NCBI GenBank assembly: GCA_016714445.1
Contig: JADJNF010000010.1
Coordinates: forward strand, 186,001 to 250,000
DNA: 64,000 bases
Origin: Saprospiraceae bacterium
GTDB taxonomy: Bacteria > Bacteroidota > Bacteroidia > Chitinophagales > Saprospiraceae
Direction: 5' to 3'
Both the position numbers and the translations under genes were made by a program. This document shows positions 16,977 through 26,422 of this stretch, in pieces. How positions within the stretch are numbered: the first letter of the stretch is position 1; every line of letters begins with the position of its first letter. The notes under the pieces were generated by a model. The model saw only the letters and a list, made by a program, of their open reading frames with translations. It was not told where the DNA came from and did not search any database.

Positions 16977-18076
16977 ACCGATATTTTTTAGCCATCTTTT
17001 TATATGCTTTTTGTTTTTTGCCCATGACCATTGGTGCACAAAAAGCCAATCTGCAGACAGAAAATGTCTTTCTCATCACGCTCGACGGATTCAGATGGCA
17101 GGAGCTTTTTGATGGCGCAGATGATAGTCTCATTCACAATACCGTATTTACCAAAGATACTGCTGTATTGAAAAAAGAATTCTGGCATACGGATCCACTC
17201 AAACGCAGAGAAATCCTGATGCCCTGGGTTTGGAATACGATGGCAAAAGAAGGTCAAATCATAGGCAACAGGAAATACGGAAACGATGCACAAGTGACTA
17301 ATATTCATTGGTTTTCTTATCCGGGATACAATGAAATTCTGACAGGATATACCGACCCATACATCAACTCCAATGATAAAATCAACAATCCCAATATCAC
17401 CGTCTTAGAATGGCTCAATCAAAAAGAAGCGCTCAAAGGGAGAGTAGCAGCATTTGGCTCGTGGGATGTTTTTCCTTATATCATCAATAGAGACCGATCC
17501 GGCATCCCTGTTAATGCAGGTTTTGAACACGCTACAGGCGACAATCTTACTTGGAAAGAAAAGTATCTCAACGAACTCCAGGACCAAACGCCTAGTCCTT
17601 GGAATAGTGTCAGATTGGATGTATTTACCCATCAGTTTGCCTTAGAATATATCCAAAAAAAGCATCCAAAAATGCTCTACATATCTTATGGCGAAACCGA
17701 TGATTTTGCACATGATGGACGCTATGATCATTACCTGCACGCCGCTCGCAGAACCGATAAATTCATTAGCGATCTATGGACTTACTGTCAGTCAGATCCA
17801 GTCTATAAAAACAAAACCACCTTCGTCATCACTACAGATCATGGCCGTGGTGACATCGTCAAAAAAGAGTGGACATCACATGGCAAAATCTACAAAGGCA
17901 GCAACGAAATATGGATGGCCGTCATCGGTCCCGACACACCTGCCTTGGGCGAAAGAAAAGACAAATCCCGCTTTTTTCAGAATCAAATAGCCAAAACAGT
18001 CGCTGCATTTCTAAGTTATGATTATAATAATAAAGAAGTAGTTGGTGAGGTATTGGATGGAGTGATTAGGAAATAG
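16973..18076 (+). CDS. Alkaline-phosphatase-superfamily enzyme (phosphoesterase/phosphomutase-like)
   Basis: This 367-residue exported protein has a signal peptide ending TIGAQ. The superfamily core is present: the first metal site VFLITLDGFRWQELFDG, a nucleophile region FSYPGYNEILTGY with a candidate Ser, SYGETDDFAHDGRYDHY supplying Asp and His, and VITTDHGRGD with TSHGK. Relatives hydrolyse phosphate mono- or diesters. It overlaps the metallophosphoesterase stop by 4 bases and is the last gene of the phosphonate/phosphatase operon, consistent with a role in freeing phosphate in the periplasm. The precise substrate is unknown; the label phosphoglyceromutase given to some relatives is less likely for an exported protein. 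Confidence 0.8.
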   Translation: MNRYFLAIFLYAFCFLPMTIGAQKANLQTENVFLITLDGFRWQELFDGADDSLIHNTVFTKDTAVLKKEFWHTDPLKRREILMPWVWNTMAKEGQIIGNRKYGNDAQVTNIHWFSYPGYNEILTGYTDPYINSNDKINNPNITVLEWLNQKEALKGRVAAFGSWDVFPYIINRDRSGIPVNAGFEHATGDNLTWKEKYLNELQDQTPSPWNSVRLDVFTHQFALEYIQKKHPKMLYISYGETDDFAHDGRYDHYLHAARRTDKFISDLWTYCQSDPVYKNKTTFVITTDHGRGDIVKKEWTSHGKIYKGSNEIWMAVIGPDTPALGERKDKSRFFQNQIAKTVAAFLSYDYNNKEVVGEVLDGVIRK

Positions 18077-18402
18077 GTTTTACAGTATGATAAAAGTTCA
18101 ACCTTTCAGCAACAGACTGAAACGTATGCCGACAGGGGTTTGGTATTGACTGAATTACAAATTTTGAAACTATAAAAACAGCGACCATCGAAGTGTCTTA
18201 AATGACATGATAAATACCTTTTTAGTAAAACCAACCGCCCGGACGGTAAATTTGAATTTTTCCCCTTACTCAAAGTTATACTTATATTAATTAATCATAC
18301 TATTTTAACAATTACATCACTCCTAAATAATATACAGCCAACTTTCACTTAATACTTAAAAGACACCTTTGCGGATTATTTATTAAAACAAAATCAATCT
18401 GT
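18077..18402. other. Intergenic region upstream of susC
   Basis: No gene was seen. Just before susC, CTTTCAC (18342) and TACTTAA (18353) are 11 bp apart, with a -7-like CACCTTTG at 18364-18371. This is a weak Pho-box candidate, because the phase relative to the -7 (22 and 11 bases) differs from the other promoters. Confidence 0.35.
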
Positions 18403-21400
18403 ATGTTAAAAAGAAAACAATTTTTACCAGCTCTATTGGGTCTGCTATTGGTTCTCTTGTCATTGAGCTATAATTATGCTCAGGTAAGAATTACCGGATC
18501 AGTTAAAAGTACCACCGGTGAAATATTAATAGGAGCCTCTATCTCTGAAAAAAATACAACTAACGGGACTATTACTGACTTAGACGGCAATTTTGAACTA
18601 GTGGTCAATAGTCCAACATCTTCATTGGTAACCACATATGTAGGTTACAAAACGCAGAATGTAGTCTTGAACAACCAATCATCTGTAATGGTAACTCTGG
18701 AAGAAGATGCCATTGGACTCAGCGAAGTAACAGTGACTGCTTTGGGTATCAAAAGAGAGAAAAAAGCTCTGGGATATGCTGTCCAGGACGTAAAAGGGGA
18801 CGACTTGATCAAGGCCAGAGAAACCAATCTGCTCAATTCTCTTGCCGGAAAAGTAGCTGGTGTGACCATCGTGGGCAATCCGAGTGGTATCGGTGCATCA
18901 GCGAGAGTAAGCATCAGAGGAGAGCGATCCCTTAATATCAATAACAACCAACCACTATTTGTAGTAGATGGAGTGCCTATTACCAATCAATTTAATGGTT
19001 CGTCTGGTCGTAGTTTCCAAGAAGCGGATTATGGGAATGGTGCAGGTTTTGTAAATCCTGATGACATCGAAACCATGACTGTACTGAAAGGTGCAAGTGC
19101 TACAGCCTTGTACGGATCAAGAGCTGCCAATGGTGCCATCGTCATTAAAACCAAAACAGGTGCCAGAAACAAAGGTTTAGGCATATCTATCAACTCTACT
19201 ATTGCATTTGAAAATGCCCTCAGACTTCCTGAATATCAGAATGTATATGGTCAGGGACTGAATGGTGAGTTCAACTTTATAGATGGTAATGGTGGCGGTC
19301 TCCGAGATGGTGTGGATGAAAGCTGGGGCCCAAAAATGGAAGGTCAGCTTTTGGCACAATATGATTCTCCAACCAACAATGGTTTCAGAGGTGGCGATGT
19401 GGGCAATCTATATTCAGTGATCGGACCTGTATCTCTTGCAGCACAGTTGCAACAAAGAGGTACCATCAATGCAACCGCATTCAACGCTCAACCAAATAAT
19501 ATCAAAGATTTCTTCCAGACAGGACATGCTTATACCAACAATATTGCATTCTCCGGCAGCAATGACAAGTCTGACTTCAGAGTGTCATTTACTTCATTAA
19601 ATCAAACAGGTATCGTACCGAATACTGACCTGAACAGATACACTACTGCTTTGAATGGTGGCTACAATCTTACAGACAAATTTAAAGTAAGAATGAATGT
19701 CAACATCATGAATAATAAAAGTGGCAATAGACCTAATCTAAGTTATGGTACAGAAAATATCATGTATTTATTCAACTGTTGGTTCCCAAGAAATACGAGT
19801 ATGTCTGCCTTAGAAAACTACTGGCAATCTGGTCGTGAAGGTATCAATCAATTTGGTTGGAACTATAACTACCATGACAATCCTTATTTTAATGTGTATG
19901 AAAATACCAATAGCCAAGACCTAAATCGTGTTTTCGGAAATTTATCTTTAAATTATCAATTCACACCTGCACTTAGCCTGATGCTTAGAAGCGGTACAGA
20001 TATCAATAATGAATTCAGAGCAAGAAAAAGAGCTTATAGTACTCAGCGATTCAAATTGGGTAGCTATCGTGAAGAAAAAATATTCTCTGAAGAAAGAAAC
20101 ACAGACTTCTTATTGGCATATGCTCCACAGAGCAATACGGATTTCTCTTATTCAGTATCTTTGGGTGGCAATAGATTGGACCAACGATTCAACCTATCTG
20201 ACGTAAGTGCACCCGAACTAGCTGTACCAGGCATTTATTCTTTGAATAATAGTAAAGTAGCCATTCAGTCTTATGCTTTTAATTCTCAAAAAAGAATCAA
20301 CAGTTTGTATGCATTCAGTAATCTTGGATACAAAGACTATTTATTCCTTGATTTATCTTTGAGAAATGACTGGTCGAGTACATTGCCAACGGACAATAAC
20401 AGCTACCTTTATTACAGCGCAAGTTCAAGTTTGGTATTTTCAGAATTACTTAACTTAGACAATAAATCACTTTCTTTTGGTAAACTAAGAGTAGGTTATG
20501 CACAAGTAGGAAATGATACCAACCCTTATCAATTGTTGGCTACTTACAACGCGCAAACTGCTGCCAATGGCCTTCCTGCTTTTGAAGAGTCATCTGCCCT
20601 GCCGAATGCCAATCTAAAACCGGAAATCAGTTCTTCATTTGAAATTGGTACAGAACTAAAGTTTTTCCTGAATAGAGTAGGATTGGATCTGACGTATTAC
20701 AATTCCAATAGCCGTAACCAAATCCTTCCTATCCAATTGAGTAATACAACAGGATATTCTTCAAGAGTAATCAACGCAGGTCTTATCCAAAACAGTGGTG
20801 TAGAAGCTGTCCTTCACCTTACCCCATTGAAAAATCCTACAGGATTTTCATGGGATATAGATGTCAACTGGTCTGCCAACAGAAGTACCGTTAAAGAATT
20901 GTACACAGATCCGGAATCAGGACAAGAGATCAATAACTACGTCATGGCCGACAGATACATCACAGTAGAAGCTCGTGTAGGCGAAAGAATGGGTGATATG
21001 TACGGTATCGGATTTGAAAGAGTTTCTTCAGATCCTAATGATAAATACTATGATGCTTCAGGTCAATATGTTGGACAGGTCGTTTATTCCGCCAATGGAA
21101 AACCGGTTGCAACTACAGAAAGGATAAAACTGGGCAACTACAATCCGGACTGGATGGCAGGTGTCAGAAATACTTTTAACTACAAAGGTGTAGGGTTGAG
21201 CATATTGTTTGATACCAGACAGGGTGGAGAAATCTATTCGCACACTCAGACAGTAGGTAGAGAAGGAGGGATCATAGTAGAAACCCTCGAAGGAAGACAA
21301 GATGGGTATGATCTGACGAAAGAAGGCAATGGAGTGATAGGAGATGGTGTAGTACAAGGCGCTGACGGGTCATTTGCACCCAATACCACCAAACTTTCTG

Positions 21401-21708
21401 CCAGAGAGTGGCATACAAGTTATACCTTAGGCAGAAGATTGGTAGAAGGTGTGATCTATGATGCCAGTTTTACCAAACTGAGAGAGGTACAACTTTCATA
21501 CACGATTCCAAACAAAATATTGGGCAAATCCGGTGTCCGTGACATTACGCTTTCTATCGTAGGCAGAAACCTGATGTTATGGTCCAAAGTACCTCACGTA
21601 GATCCTGAAACAGCTTCTACTTCCGGTGGTACCATCATACCGGGTGTAGAGTCAGTAGCGATCCCATCTACGAAGAGTTTTGGTGTGAATGTAGGTTTGA
21701 AATTTTAA
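18403..21708 (+). CDS. SusC/RagA-family TonB-linked outer-membrane protein
   Basis: This 1101-residue protein has a signal peptide (ending NYAQV), a CarboxypepD-regulatory-like domain (about 28-105, GEILIGASISEKNTTNGTI) and a SusC signature plug (SLAGKVAGVTIV, RGERSLNINNNQPLFVVDGV, then LKGASATALYGSRAANGAI at about 225-245). A long barrel ends in FGVNVGLKF. It is followed after 26 bases by a SusD-like lipoprotein, so the two form the usual lidded import complex for an oligomeric nutrient. No glycoside hydrolase is adjacent; the phosphatase operon upstream hints at a phosphorylated substrate, but that is inference. Intact and of normal length. Confidence 0.93.
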   Translation: MLKRKQFLPALLGLLLVLLSLSYNYAQVRITGSVKSTTGEILIGASISEKNTTNGTITDLDGNFELVVNSPTSSLVTTYVGYKTQNVVLNNQSSVMVTLEEDAIGLSEVTVTALGIKREKKALGYAVQDVKGDDLIKARETNLLNSLAGKVAGVTIVGNPSGIGASARVSIRGERSLNINNNQPLFVVDGVPITNQFNGSSGRSFQEADYGNGAGFVNPDDIETMTVLKGASATALYGSRAANGAIVIKTKTGARNKGLGISINSTIAFENALRLPEYQNVYGQGLNGEFNFIDGNGGGLRDGVDESWGPKMEGQLLAQYDSPTNNGFRGGDVGNLYSVIGPVSLAAQLQQRGTINATAFNAQPNNIKDFFQTGHAYTNNIAFSGSNDKSDFRVSFTSLNQTGIVPNTDLNRYTTALNGGYNLTDKFKVRMNVNIMNNKSGNRPNLSYGTENIMYLFNCWFPRNTSMSALENYWQSGREGINQFGWNYNYHDNPYFNVYENTNSQDLNRVFGNLSLNYQFTPALSLMLRSGTDINNEFRARKRAYSTQRFKLGSYREEKIFSEERNTDFLLAYAPQSNTDFSYSVSLGGNRLDQRFNLSDVSAPELAVPGIYSLNNSKVAIQSYAFNSQKRINSLYAFSNLGYKDYLFLDLSLRNDWSSTLPTDNNSYLYYSASSSLVFSELLNLDNKSLSFGKLRVGYAQVGNDTNPYQLLATYNAQTAANGLPAFEESSALPNANLKPEISSSFEIGTELKFFLNRVGLDLTYYNSNSRNQILPIQLSNTTGYSSRVINAGLIQNSGVEAVLHLTPLKNPTGFSWDIDVNWSANRSTVKELYTDPESGQEINNYVMADRYITVEARVGERMGDMYGIGFERVSSDPNDKYYDASGQYVGQVVYSANGKPVATTERIKLGNYNPDWMAGVRNTFNYKGVGLSILFDTRQGGEIYSHTQTVGREGGIIVETLEGRQDGYDLTKEGNGVIGDGVVQGADGSFAPNTTKLSAREWHTSYTLGRRLVEGVIYDASFTKLREVQLSYTIPNKILGKSGVRDITLSIVGRNLMLWSKVPHVDPETASTSGGTIIPGVESVAIPSTKSFGVNVGLKF

Positions 21709-21734
21709 TAAACAACAAATTAATTTTAAGAGAA

Positions 21735-23201
21735 ATGAACAAAATAAATATATTTCTGGTAGCCTTGATATACAGTATGGTGACCATATCTTGTACCAAA
21801 GATTTTGAAGAAATCAATACCAATAACAACGCGCCGGAGAAGGTAACTCCACAACTCCTGCTACCTGACATCCAAAGAGATATGATCAATCAGGTCCTGG
21901 GTGAAAGCTGGGGAATAGGCAATATTGTCATTCAGCACACGGCCAAAAATCAGTTTGTAAACGAAGATAGATATTTGTGGGGAGAGATCAATGGTATCTG
22001 GAATACAACGTACAATAAACTCAGAGATATCCAAAACATCATCATTGCTGCTGAAGAAACCAGTGACAATGGTACAAAAGGGGTTGCCTTGGTAATGCGT
22101 GCGTGGATGTTTTCATTGGTCACAGATTCATACGGAGACATTCCTTACAGTGAAGCCATCAAAGCTAAAGATGGTATATTTTACACAAAATATGATAGCC
22201 AAGAAGCCATATATGCAGGTATTCTTGCAGACTTAAAAGAAGCCAATCAATTGCTAGGAAGTACTTCAGGTGTAGTAGGTGGTGACTTGATATATGGTGG
22301 CAATCTTAGCAAATGGAGAAAATTGGCCAATTCTTTAAGGGTAAGATATTTAATCCGTATTTCCAATAAAAAATCTCCAGCGGCGGAGTTGACAGATATC
22401 ATTTCCAATGCATCTGCCAATCCTTTATTTGCCGGAAATGAAGACAATGCTGTTTATACTTTCAAAGCTGCGTCTCCGGATCAGTTTCCTTTGTTTACAG
22501 CTAGAAGCGGTTCGTTTAATGAATTCAGAGCGAGCAAGTTTATGTTGGATACTTTGGTGTCATTGTCTGACCCCAGACTGACCATATTCTACAGAGCAAC
22601 CCCAAAAACAGAAGGCACTGCCAGTCCACAATTTATTGGATTGCCTAACGGTCTGAATGATGTAGATGCACTGACTTATGCCGGTGGACCTGAAAACCAC
22701 TCCAGAATCAGTGACATCTACTATGAAAATGCAGTAACCGCACAAGGATTAAACATAGCCAAAGGTGTGATTATGACGTATGCAGAATTACAGTTTTTAT
22801 TGGCTGAAGCAGCAGCCAAAGGATGGATATCAGGTGAAGCAAATACCTATTATCAGGCAGGTGTTAATGCATCTTTTGGGTTTTATGGTTTGTCGTTGCC
22901 AAGTGGTTATATGGATAAAGTACAGATAAAACTGACCGGCAATGCAGATGATAATCTGAAGAAAATAGGTTTCCAAAAGTGGATATCATTTTTCTATCAG
23001 GGAATGGAAGCATGGTACGACTGGAGAAGAACCAAAATACCAGCTTTAACTCCAGCTATCTCCAATCAAAATGGGGGGAAAATACCTGTACGTTTTATCT
23101 ATCCTATCATCGAGCAGGGTCTGAATGGACCAAACAGATTAGAAGCAGTGACAAGGCAAGGTGGCGATGATATCAATACTTTGATGTGGTATCTTAAATG
23201 A
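21735..23201 (+). CDS. SusD/RagB-family nutrient-binding outer-membrane lipoprotein
   Basis: This 488-residue lipoprotein has a lipobox VTISC near residue 20. The SusD-like_2 layout is visible: an N-terminal FEEINTNNNAPEKV segment, TPR-like helices around MRAWMFSLVTDSYGDIPYSEA (about 118-138) and YDSQEAIYAGILADLKEA, and a C-terminal YAELQFLLAEAAAKGW and GFQKWISFFYQGMEAWYDWRR. It caps the SusC barrel at the cell surface and binds the substrate. It is cotranscribed with susC and ends before a strong terminator at 23255. Confidence 0.92.
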   Translation: MNKINIFLVALIYSMVTISCTKDFEEINTNNNAPEKVTPQLLLPDIQRDMINQVLGESWGIGNIVIQHTAKNQFVNEDRYLWGEINGIWNTTYNKLRDIQNIIIAAEETSDNGTKGVALVMRAWMFSLVTDSYGDIPYSEAIKAKDGIFYTKYDSQEAIYAGILADLKEANQLLGSTSGVVGGDLIYGGNLSKWRKLANSLRVRYLIRISNKKSPAAELTDIISNASANPLFAGNEDNAVYTFKAASPDQFPLFTARSGSFNEFRASKFMLDTLVSLSDPRLTIFYRATPKTEGTASPQFIGLPNGLNDVDALTYAGGPENHSRISDIYYENAVTAQGLNIAKGVIMTYAELQFLLAEAAAKGWISGEANTYYQAGVNASFGFYGLSLPSGYMDKVQIKLTGNADDNLKKIGFQKWISFFYQGMEAWYDWRRTKIPALTPAISNQNGGKIPVRFIYPIIEQGLNGPNRLEAVTRQGGDDINTLMWYLK

Positions 23202-23254
23202 TATTTAATTCTGAAATATATTGCTTTATTATAAAATTGTTTGGCTTTAATCTT

Positions 23255-23283
23255 AAGCTCCCACTTTTGTGGGGGCTTTTTTT
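23255..23283 (+). terminator. Intrinsic terminator of the susCD operon
   Basis: AAGCTCCCAC and GTGGGGGCTT pair around TTTT, followed by a run of seven T. It starts 53 bases after the SusD stop. Confidence 0.9.
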
Positions 23284-23364
23284 ATATAAATTAGATAACA
23301 TTGTCATCACAATCTCTTAACCAAATCTTAATCTGACTAATCATAAAATTGAAACTTCCGGAAC

Positions 23365-23372
23365 TATCTTTG
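23365..23372 (+). promoter_or_regulatory. -7 element for the ATP-grasp gene
   Basis: TATCTTTG matches TAnnTTTG and lies 24 bases before ATG 23397. The -33 element is not clear. Confidence 0.4.
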
Positions 23373-23396
23373 ACCAATCAAAATCGTTAAATATTA

Positions 23397-24347
23397 ATGA
23401 AACTGGCATATTTGTATACCGAATCTGAACTTACTCCGTGGAAGGAAAATGTTAATGCAGAAACCCTTGCTTTTCTATTGTCCCAAACTCCACTCGAAAT
23501 CAATGCTGAAATCGTACACTTTGATGGATTTAATGAAGATATGCTGGAAAAACTCAAAAAATATGATCTGATTTTTAACCTGTGCTACGGATACAAAGAT
23601 GCAGGTCAAACAGAAGTTGCCGGTTGGTTACAGCATTACGGAATAAAACATACTGCTTCATCTTTTGATGCTTTAAAAATAGCTCAGGATAAATCTATTC
23701 TTCCTGACCTATGTAGTCCAATTGGGATATTGACGCCTGACATATTTTTTGAAACCACATGCCTTGAAGATGATGTTTTATATTTATCAAAACCCCGAAA
23801 AGGAAGTTGCCACAGAAATATACATATAGGAAAAGGAACCTGGATGAAAAACCATTTGAGCACATCAGATGATGATTTAATATTTCAGCCTTACATTTTT
23901 GGCAGAGAATTTTCAGTAGCCGTCATCCCTGTGTCCGGAGGTAAATATTATCATGCACTCCCGCCGGTAGAAATAGTACCTGCAGAACAAGAAGATATAT
24001 ACATTGCCGGTCAGTCCGTGGTCAAAACGATACGTGAATTTGGCCCGAATCTTTCTGACTCCATTTCTGATGATCTCATGGATGCAGCGGAAAAACTTCA
24101 CAAAAAGATAGGTCTTTCCGGTATGAGCAGGACAGATTTCAGGGTGGATAAAAATGGTCATATTTATGCACTTGATGTAAATGCCATGCCCAATATGGAC
24201 CCTGAACGCTCCCTTTTACCCGCCATTTGTCAATATAACGGTGTAGCCATCATGGATCTGATAAAAAGAATTATGGATAACAGCGATTATGTATCTGGTT
24301 CAAAAAATGAAACTTCCGGCAAAATTATACTTAAGGTTAGTATGTAG
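23397..24347 (+). CDS. D-alanine-D-alanine ligase-family ATP-grasp protein
   Basis: This 316-residue protein has the ATP-grasp layout of the D-Ala-D-Ala ligase group. It starts with FNLCYGYKDAGQTEVAGWLQ (about 61-80, similar to the glycine-rich substrate loop) and has KPRKGSCHRNIHIGKG as the nucleotide-binding Lys segment. It continues with VSGGKYYHALPPVEIVPAEQ and ends with DFRVDKNGHIYALDVNAMPN, where Asp and Asn ligands for Mg are expected. Members join a carboxylate to an amino group using ATP. It stands alone between terminator and promoter, away from cell-wall genes, so it may make a dipeptide other than D-Ala-D-Ala. Confidence 0.8.
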   Translation: MKLAYLYTESELTPWKENVNAETLAFLLSQTPLEINAEIVHFDGFNEDMLEKLKKYDLIFNLCYGYKDAGQTEVAGWLQHYGIKHTASSFDALKIAQDKSILPDLCSPIGILTPDIFFETTCLEDDVLYLSKPRKGSCHRNIHIGKGTWMKNHLSTSDDDLIFQPYIFGREFSVAVIPVSGGKYYHALPPVEIVPAEQEDIYIAGQSVVKTIREFGPNLSDSISDDLMDAAEKLHKKIGLSGMSRTDFRVDKNGHIYALDVNAMPNMDPERSLLPAICQYNGVAIMDLIKRIMDNSDYVSGSKNETSGKIILKVSM

Positions 24348-25334
24348 GAAGCACACAAAAACATATAATTATTGAACATTAAATCCATATATTTAATGTG
24401 GGTTCGAAATAATTTTGTCAAAACCGACAGATTCTGAGTAGGAATTTTGCATTTTTTTGCTCTCTTTTTCGGTAATTTCATATTTTTATTTTTTAATCGT
24501 TTTTTACCTAAATGATATACACTCTTTAAAAATAAAGTGTGAATTTATTTATTCTCAAGGGATTATTTTTTTGCATTTAAATGGAAAATATTATGAAACT
24601 TAGTTTAGAAATTAAATAATGAAATTGTAAGAAAAACTTCGTTTGGTTCATTTGAGAGTTATTGCACCCGTGATAAAATAAGTGTGGTATCAGAAAGTAG
24701 TTTATTGCTTTTGATAAAATGAAGTTGAAATATCATACAGAGAAGTACTTTTCTGTCTATTATTTTGATAATCATCAAGGTCAAAACAGCTTATAAGCTG
24801 ATTGTATCTTTTGACTTTTAATTTGTATCCGCATTCATGAAGTATTGTTGAAATTAAGAATTAATCAAATGGTTATTGATATAAAAATAAGGGCATCAGG
24901 TAAAAATGATCAGTATTTATGACAGCTAACATCAATGCTGTTGGTTAGTTGAATGATCAGTTTCTGCTAATCATTATTTATCACATACATCCGGATTCCT
25001 GAAGAGACCACAGAATCATCAAACGAAAGTCTAAAGGTAAAAATCATCTTGAAATAAAATATTCACTCCCTATTTCTCAATAGATTTAGCTGAGACACAT
25101 CTTTGAATGTCTATCCAATATAGGACAATATTTACTTCCAGCACTGGTCTTTCGCTATACCCCGGTAGCATTATCATCAGTATGAAACTTGAAACAGAAG
25201 TTGGGTTGATATTAAATGCTGATAAAAATAGAGTTCAACTTTCCTTTTTGTGAAGCATCTTAGTATGATGTCCTAAAAAAACTATCAACAAATTTCTAAG
25301 TATTTCATCACGATTAAAAATATCTGCAAATAAA
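24348..25334. other. Long intergenic stretch without a gene
   Basis: About 1 kb of AT-rich DNA without a credible frame on either strand. It contains a direct repeat ATGATCAGT (about 24907 and 24953), a small hairpin at AACAGCTTATAAGCTG, and near 25234 a TTCAACTTTCCTTTTTGTG motif that recurs before other genes in the next 11 kb. It may be decayed sequence. Confidence 0.5.
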
Positions 25335-25383
25335 TTTGCGCAACTCAAAAGTTGCATTTATATTTGCAACCTGAAAGTTGCGC
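25335..25383 (+). promoter_or_regulatory. Promoter and operator of the ArsR-SRPBCC operon
   Basis: TTTG (25335-25338), a 20-base gap and TATATTTG (25359-25366) give a near-consensus Bacteroidota promoter. Two inverted repeats overlap it: GCAACT/AGTTGC (25340-25355) between the boxes and GCAAC/GTTGC (25366-25381) over the expected start point. TTGCGCAA appears as both outer flanks. This is the position for autorepression by the adjacent ArsR protein, which is inference. Confidence 0.65.
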
Positions 25384-25399
25384 AATTAAATATTCGAAC

Positions 25400-25720
25400 A
25401 TGAAGCAAGACATATTCCAGGCGATTGCTGACCCTACACGAAGGGCCATTTTAGCTTTTGTTGCTATCCAGGCATTAACACCATCTGCCATGGCTGAAAA
25501 ATTTGATATGAGCCGCCAGGCCGTATCAAAACATATCAAAGTATTACAGGAATGCCAGTTGATAACCCCTGAGCATTCAGGTAGAGAAATTTACTATCAT
25601 TTTAACCCTAAAAAAATGCAGGAATTGGACCAATGGCTACACCAATTCAGGAAAAATTGGGAGACACAGTTTAATCAACTTGACACAATATTATTAACTC
25701 TATCAAAACAAAAAAAATGA
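25400..25720 (+). CDS. ArsR-family winged-helix repressor
   Basis: This protein of about 106 residues begins at ATG 25400, downstream of the predicted transcription start; the longer frame from 25352 would begin inside the promoter. It opens MKQDIFQAIADPTRRAI, the hallmark start of the SRPBCC-linked ArsR group. The recognition helix is MSRQAVSKHIKVLQEC (about 43-58). No metal-binding Cys pair is present. The ATGA overlap with the next gene indicates coupling. It most likely represses its own operon through the palindromes at 25340-25381. Confidence 0.88.
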   Translation: MKQDIFQAIADPTRRAILAFVAIQALTPSAMAEKFDMSRQAVSKHIKVLQECQLITPEHSGREIYYHFNPKKMQELDQWLHQFRKNWETQFNQLDTILLTLSKQKK

Positions 25721-26214
25721 ACAACTTGCTATTTGATTTTACCGTTGACAAAGAAGCAAAAAAGGTATTTATCACCAGAGAATTTGATGCCGAACATTCT
25801 TTAGTGTGGGATGCATTTACCAAAGCTGAAATTCTGGATCAATGGACAGCTCCTGCACCGTGGGTCGCCCGTACAAAATATATGAATTTTGTTGTTGGTG
25901 GTAAAAGATTTTATGCAATGGTAAGCCCGGAAGGGTTAGAACGTTGGGCCATTCAGGAGTACACATCCATTACCCCAATAACGAATTTTAAGATGTATAA
26001 TACATTTGCAGACAAAGATGAAAACCCTGAATTGCCAGGTTCGGAATGGGACTACACCTTTAGCGAAAAAGACGGCATTACAAAAGTAAATATTACTATT
26101 TTTAATGAATCGCTTGCACGTATGGAGAAGATGATAGAAATGGGCTTCAAAGAAGGATTTACAGTGACAATCCTGAATCTGGAAGAATTATTGGCAACTT
26201 TATCAAAAAAATGA
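25717..26214 (+). CDS. SRPBCC (AHSA1-like) domain protein
   Basis: This 165-residue protein has an AHSA1/START-fold signature: REFDAEHSLVWDAFTKAEIL (about 20-39), then LDQWTAPAPW, FVVGGKRFYAMVSPEG and a C-terminal helix with GFKEGFTVTILNLEELL. These proteins bind small hydrophobic ligands. It is coupled to ArsR by a 4-base overlap, the standard pairing, and to the following small gene by another ATGA. The ligand is unknown. Confidence 0.85.
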   Translation: MNNLLFDFTVDKEAKKVFITREFDAEHSLVWDAFTKAEILDQWTAPAPWVARTKYMNFVVGGKRFYAMVSPEGLERWAIQEYTSITPITNFKMYNTFADKDENPELPGSEWDYTFSEKDGITKVNITIFNESLARMEKMIEMGFKEGFTVTILNLEELLATLSKK

Positions 26215-26420
26215 TTTTTGTTTTTAAAACGTCTGTTAAAACCAAAATGCAGGTAAAGAAGCTCAAACCTCATATTGGCAAAATACTACCAAACGAAAAA
26301 TGGAATTTTGACCTGGAAGACATTGATAAAATTTTGCGTATCGACTGTGACGAAAATATCGCTGTGGTAATCATCGATTTGCTAAATCTTCATACATTTG
26401 ACTGCGAAGAATTAGAATAA
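26211..26420 (+). CDS. Small conserved hypothetical protein
   Basis: This 69-residue protein reads MIFVFKTSVKTKMQVKKLKP and goes on to FDLEDIDKILRIDCDENI, with a C-terminal CEELE. It looks like the short ferredoxin-fold proteins often found beside SRPBCC and DUF1801 genes in Bacteroidota, but I cannot name its function. It overlaps the upstream stop by 4 bases and ends 2 bases before the DUF1801 gene, so it is a true operon member. An internal ATG (26247) is a possible shorter start. Confidence 0.65.
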   Translation: MIFVFKTSVKTKMQVKKLKPHIGKILPNEKWNFDLEDIDKILRIDCDENIAVVIIDLLNLHTFDCEELE

Positions 26421-26422
26421 AC

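Noticed and set aside
18342..18371. Pho-box-like pair before susC
   Set aside because: Only two weak units were found, their phase relative to the -7 differs from the four better arrays, and the -7 itself is imperfect. Not counted with the Pho series.
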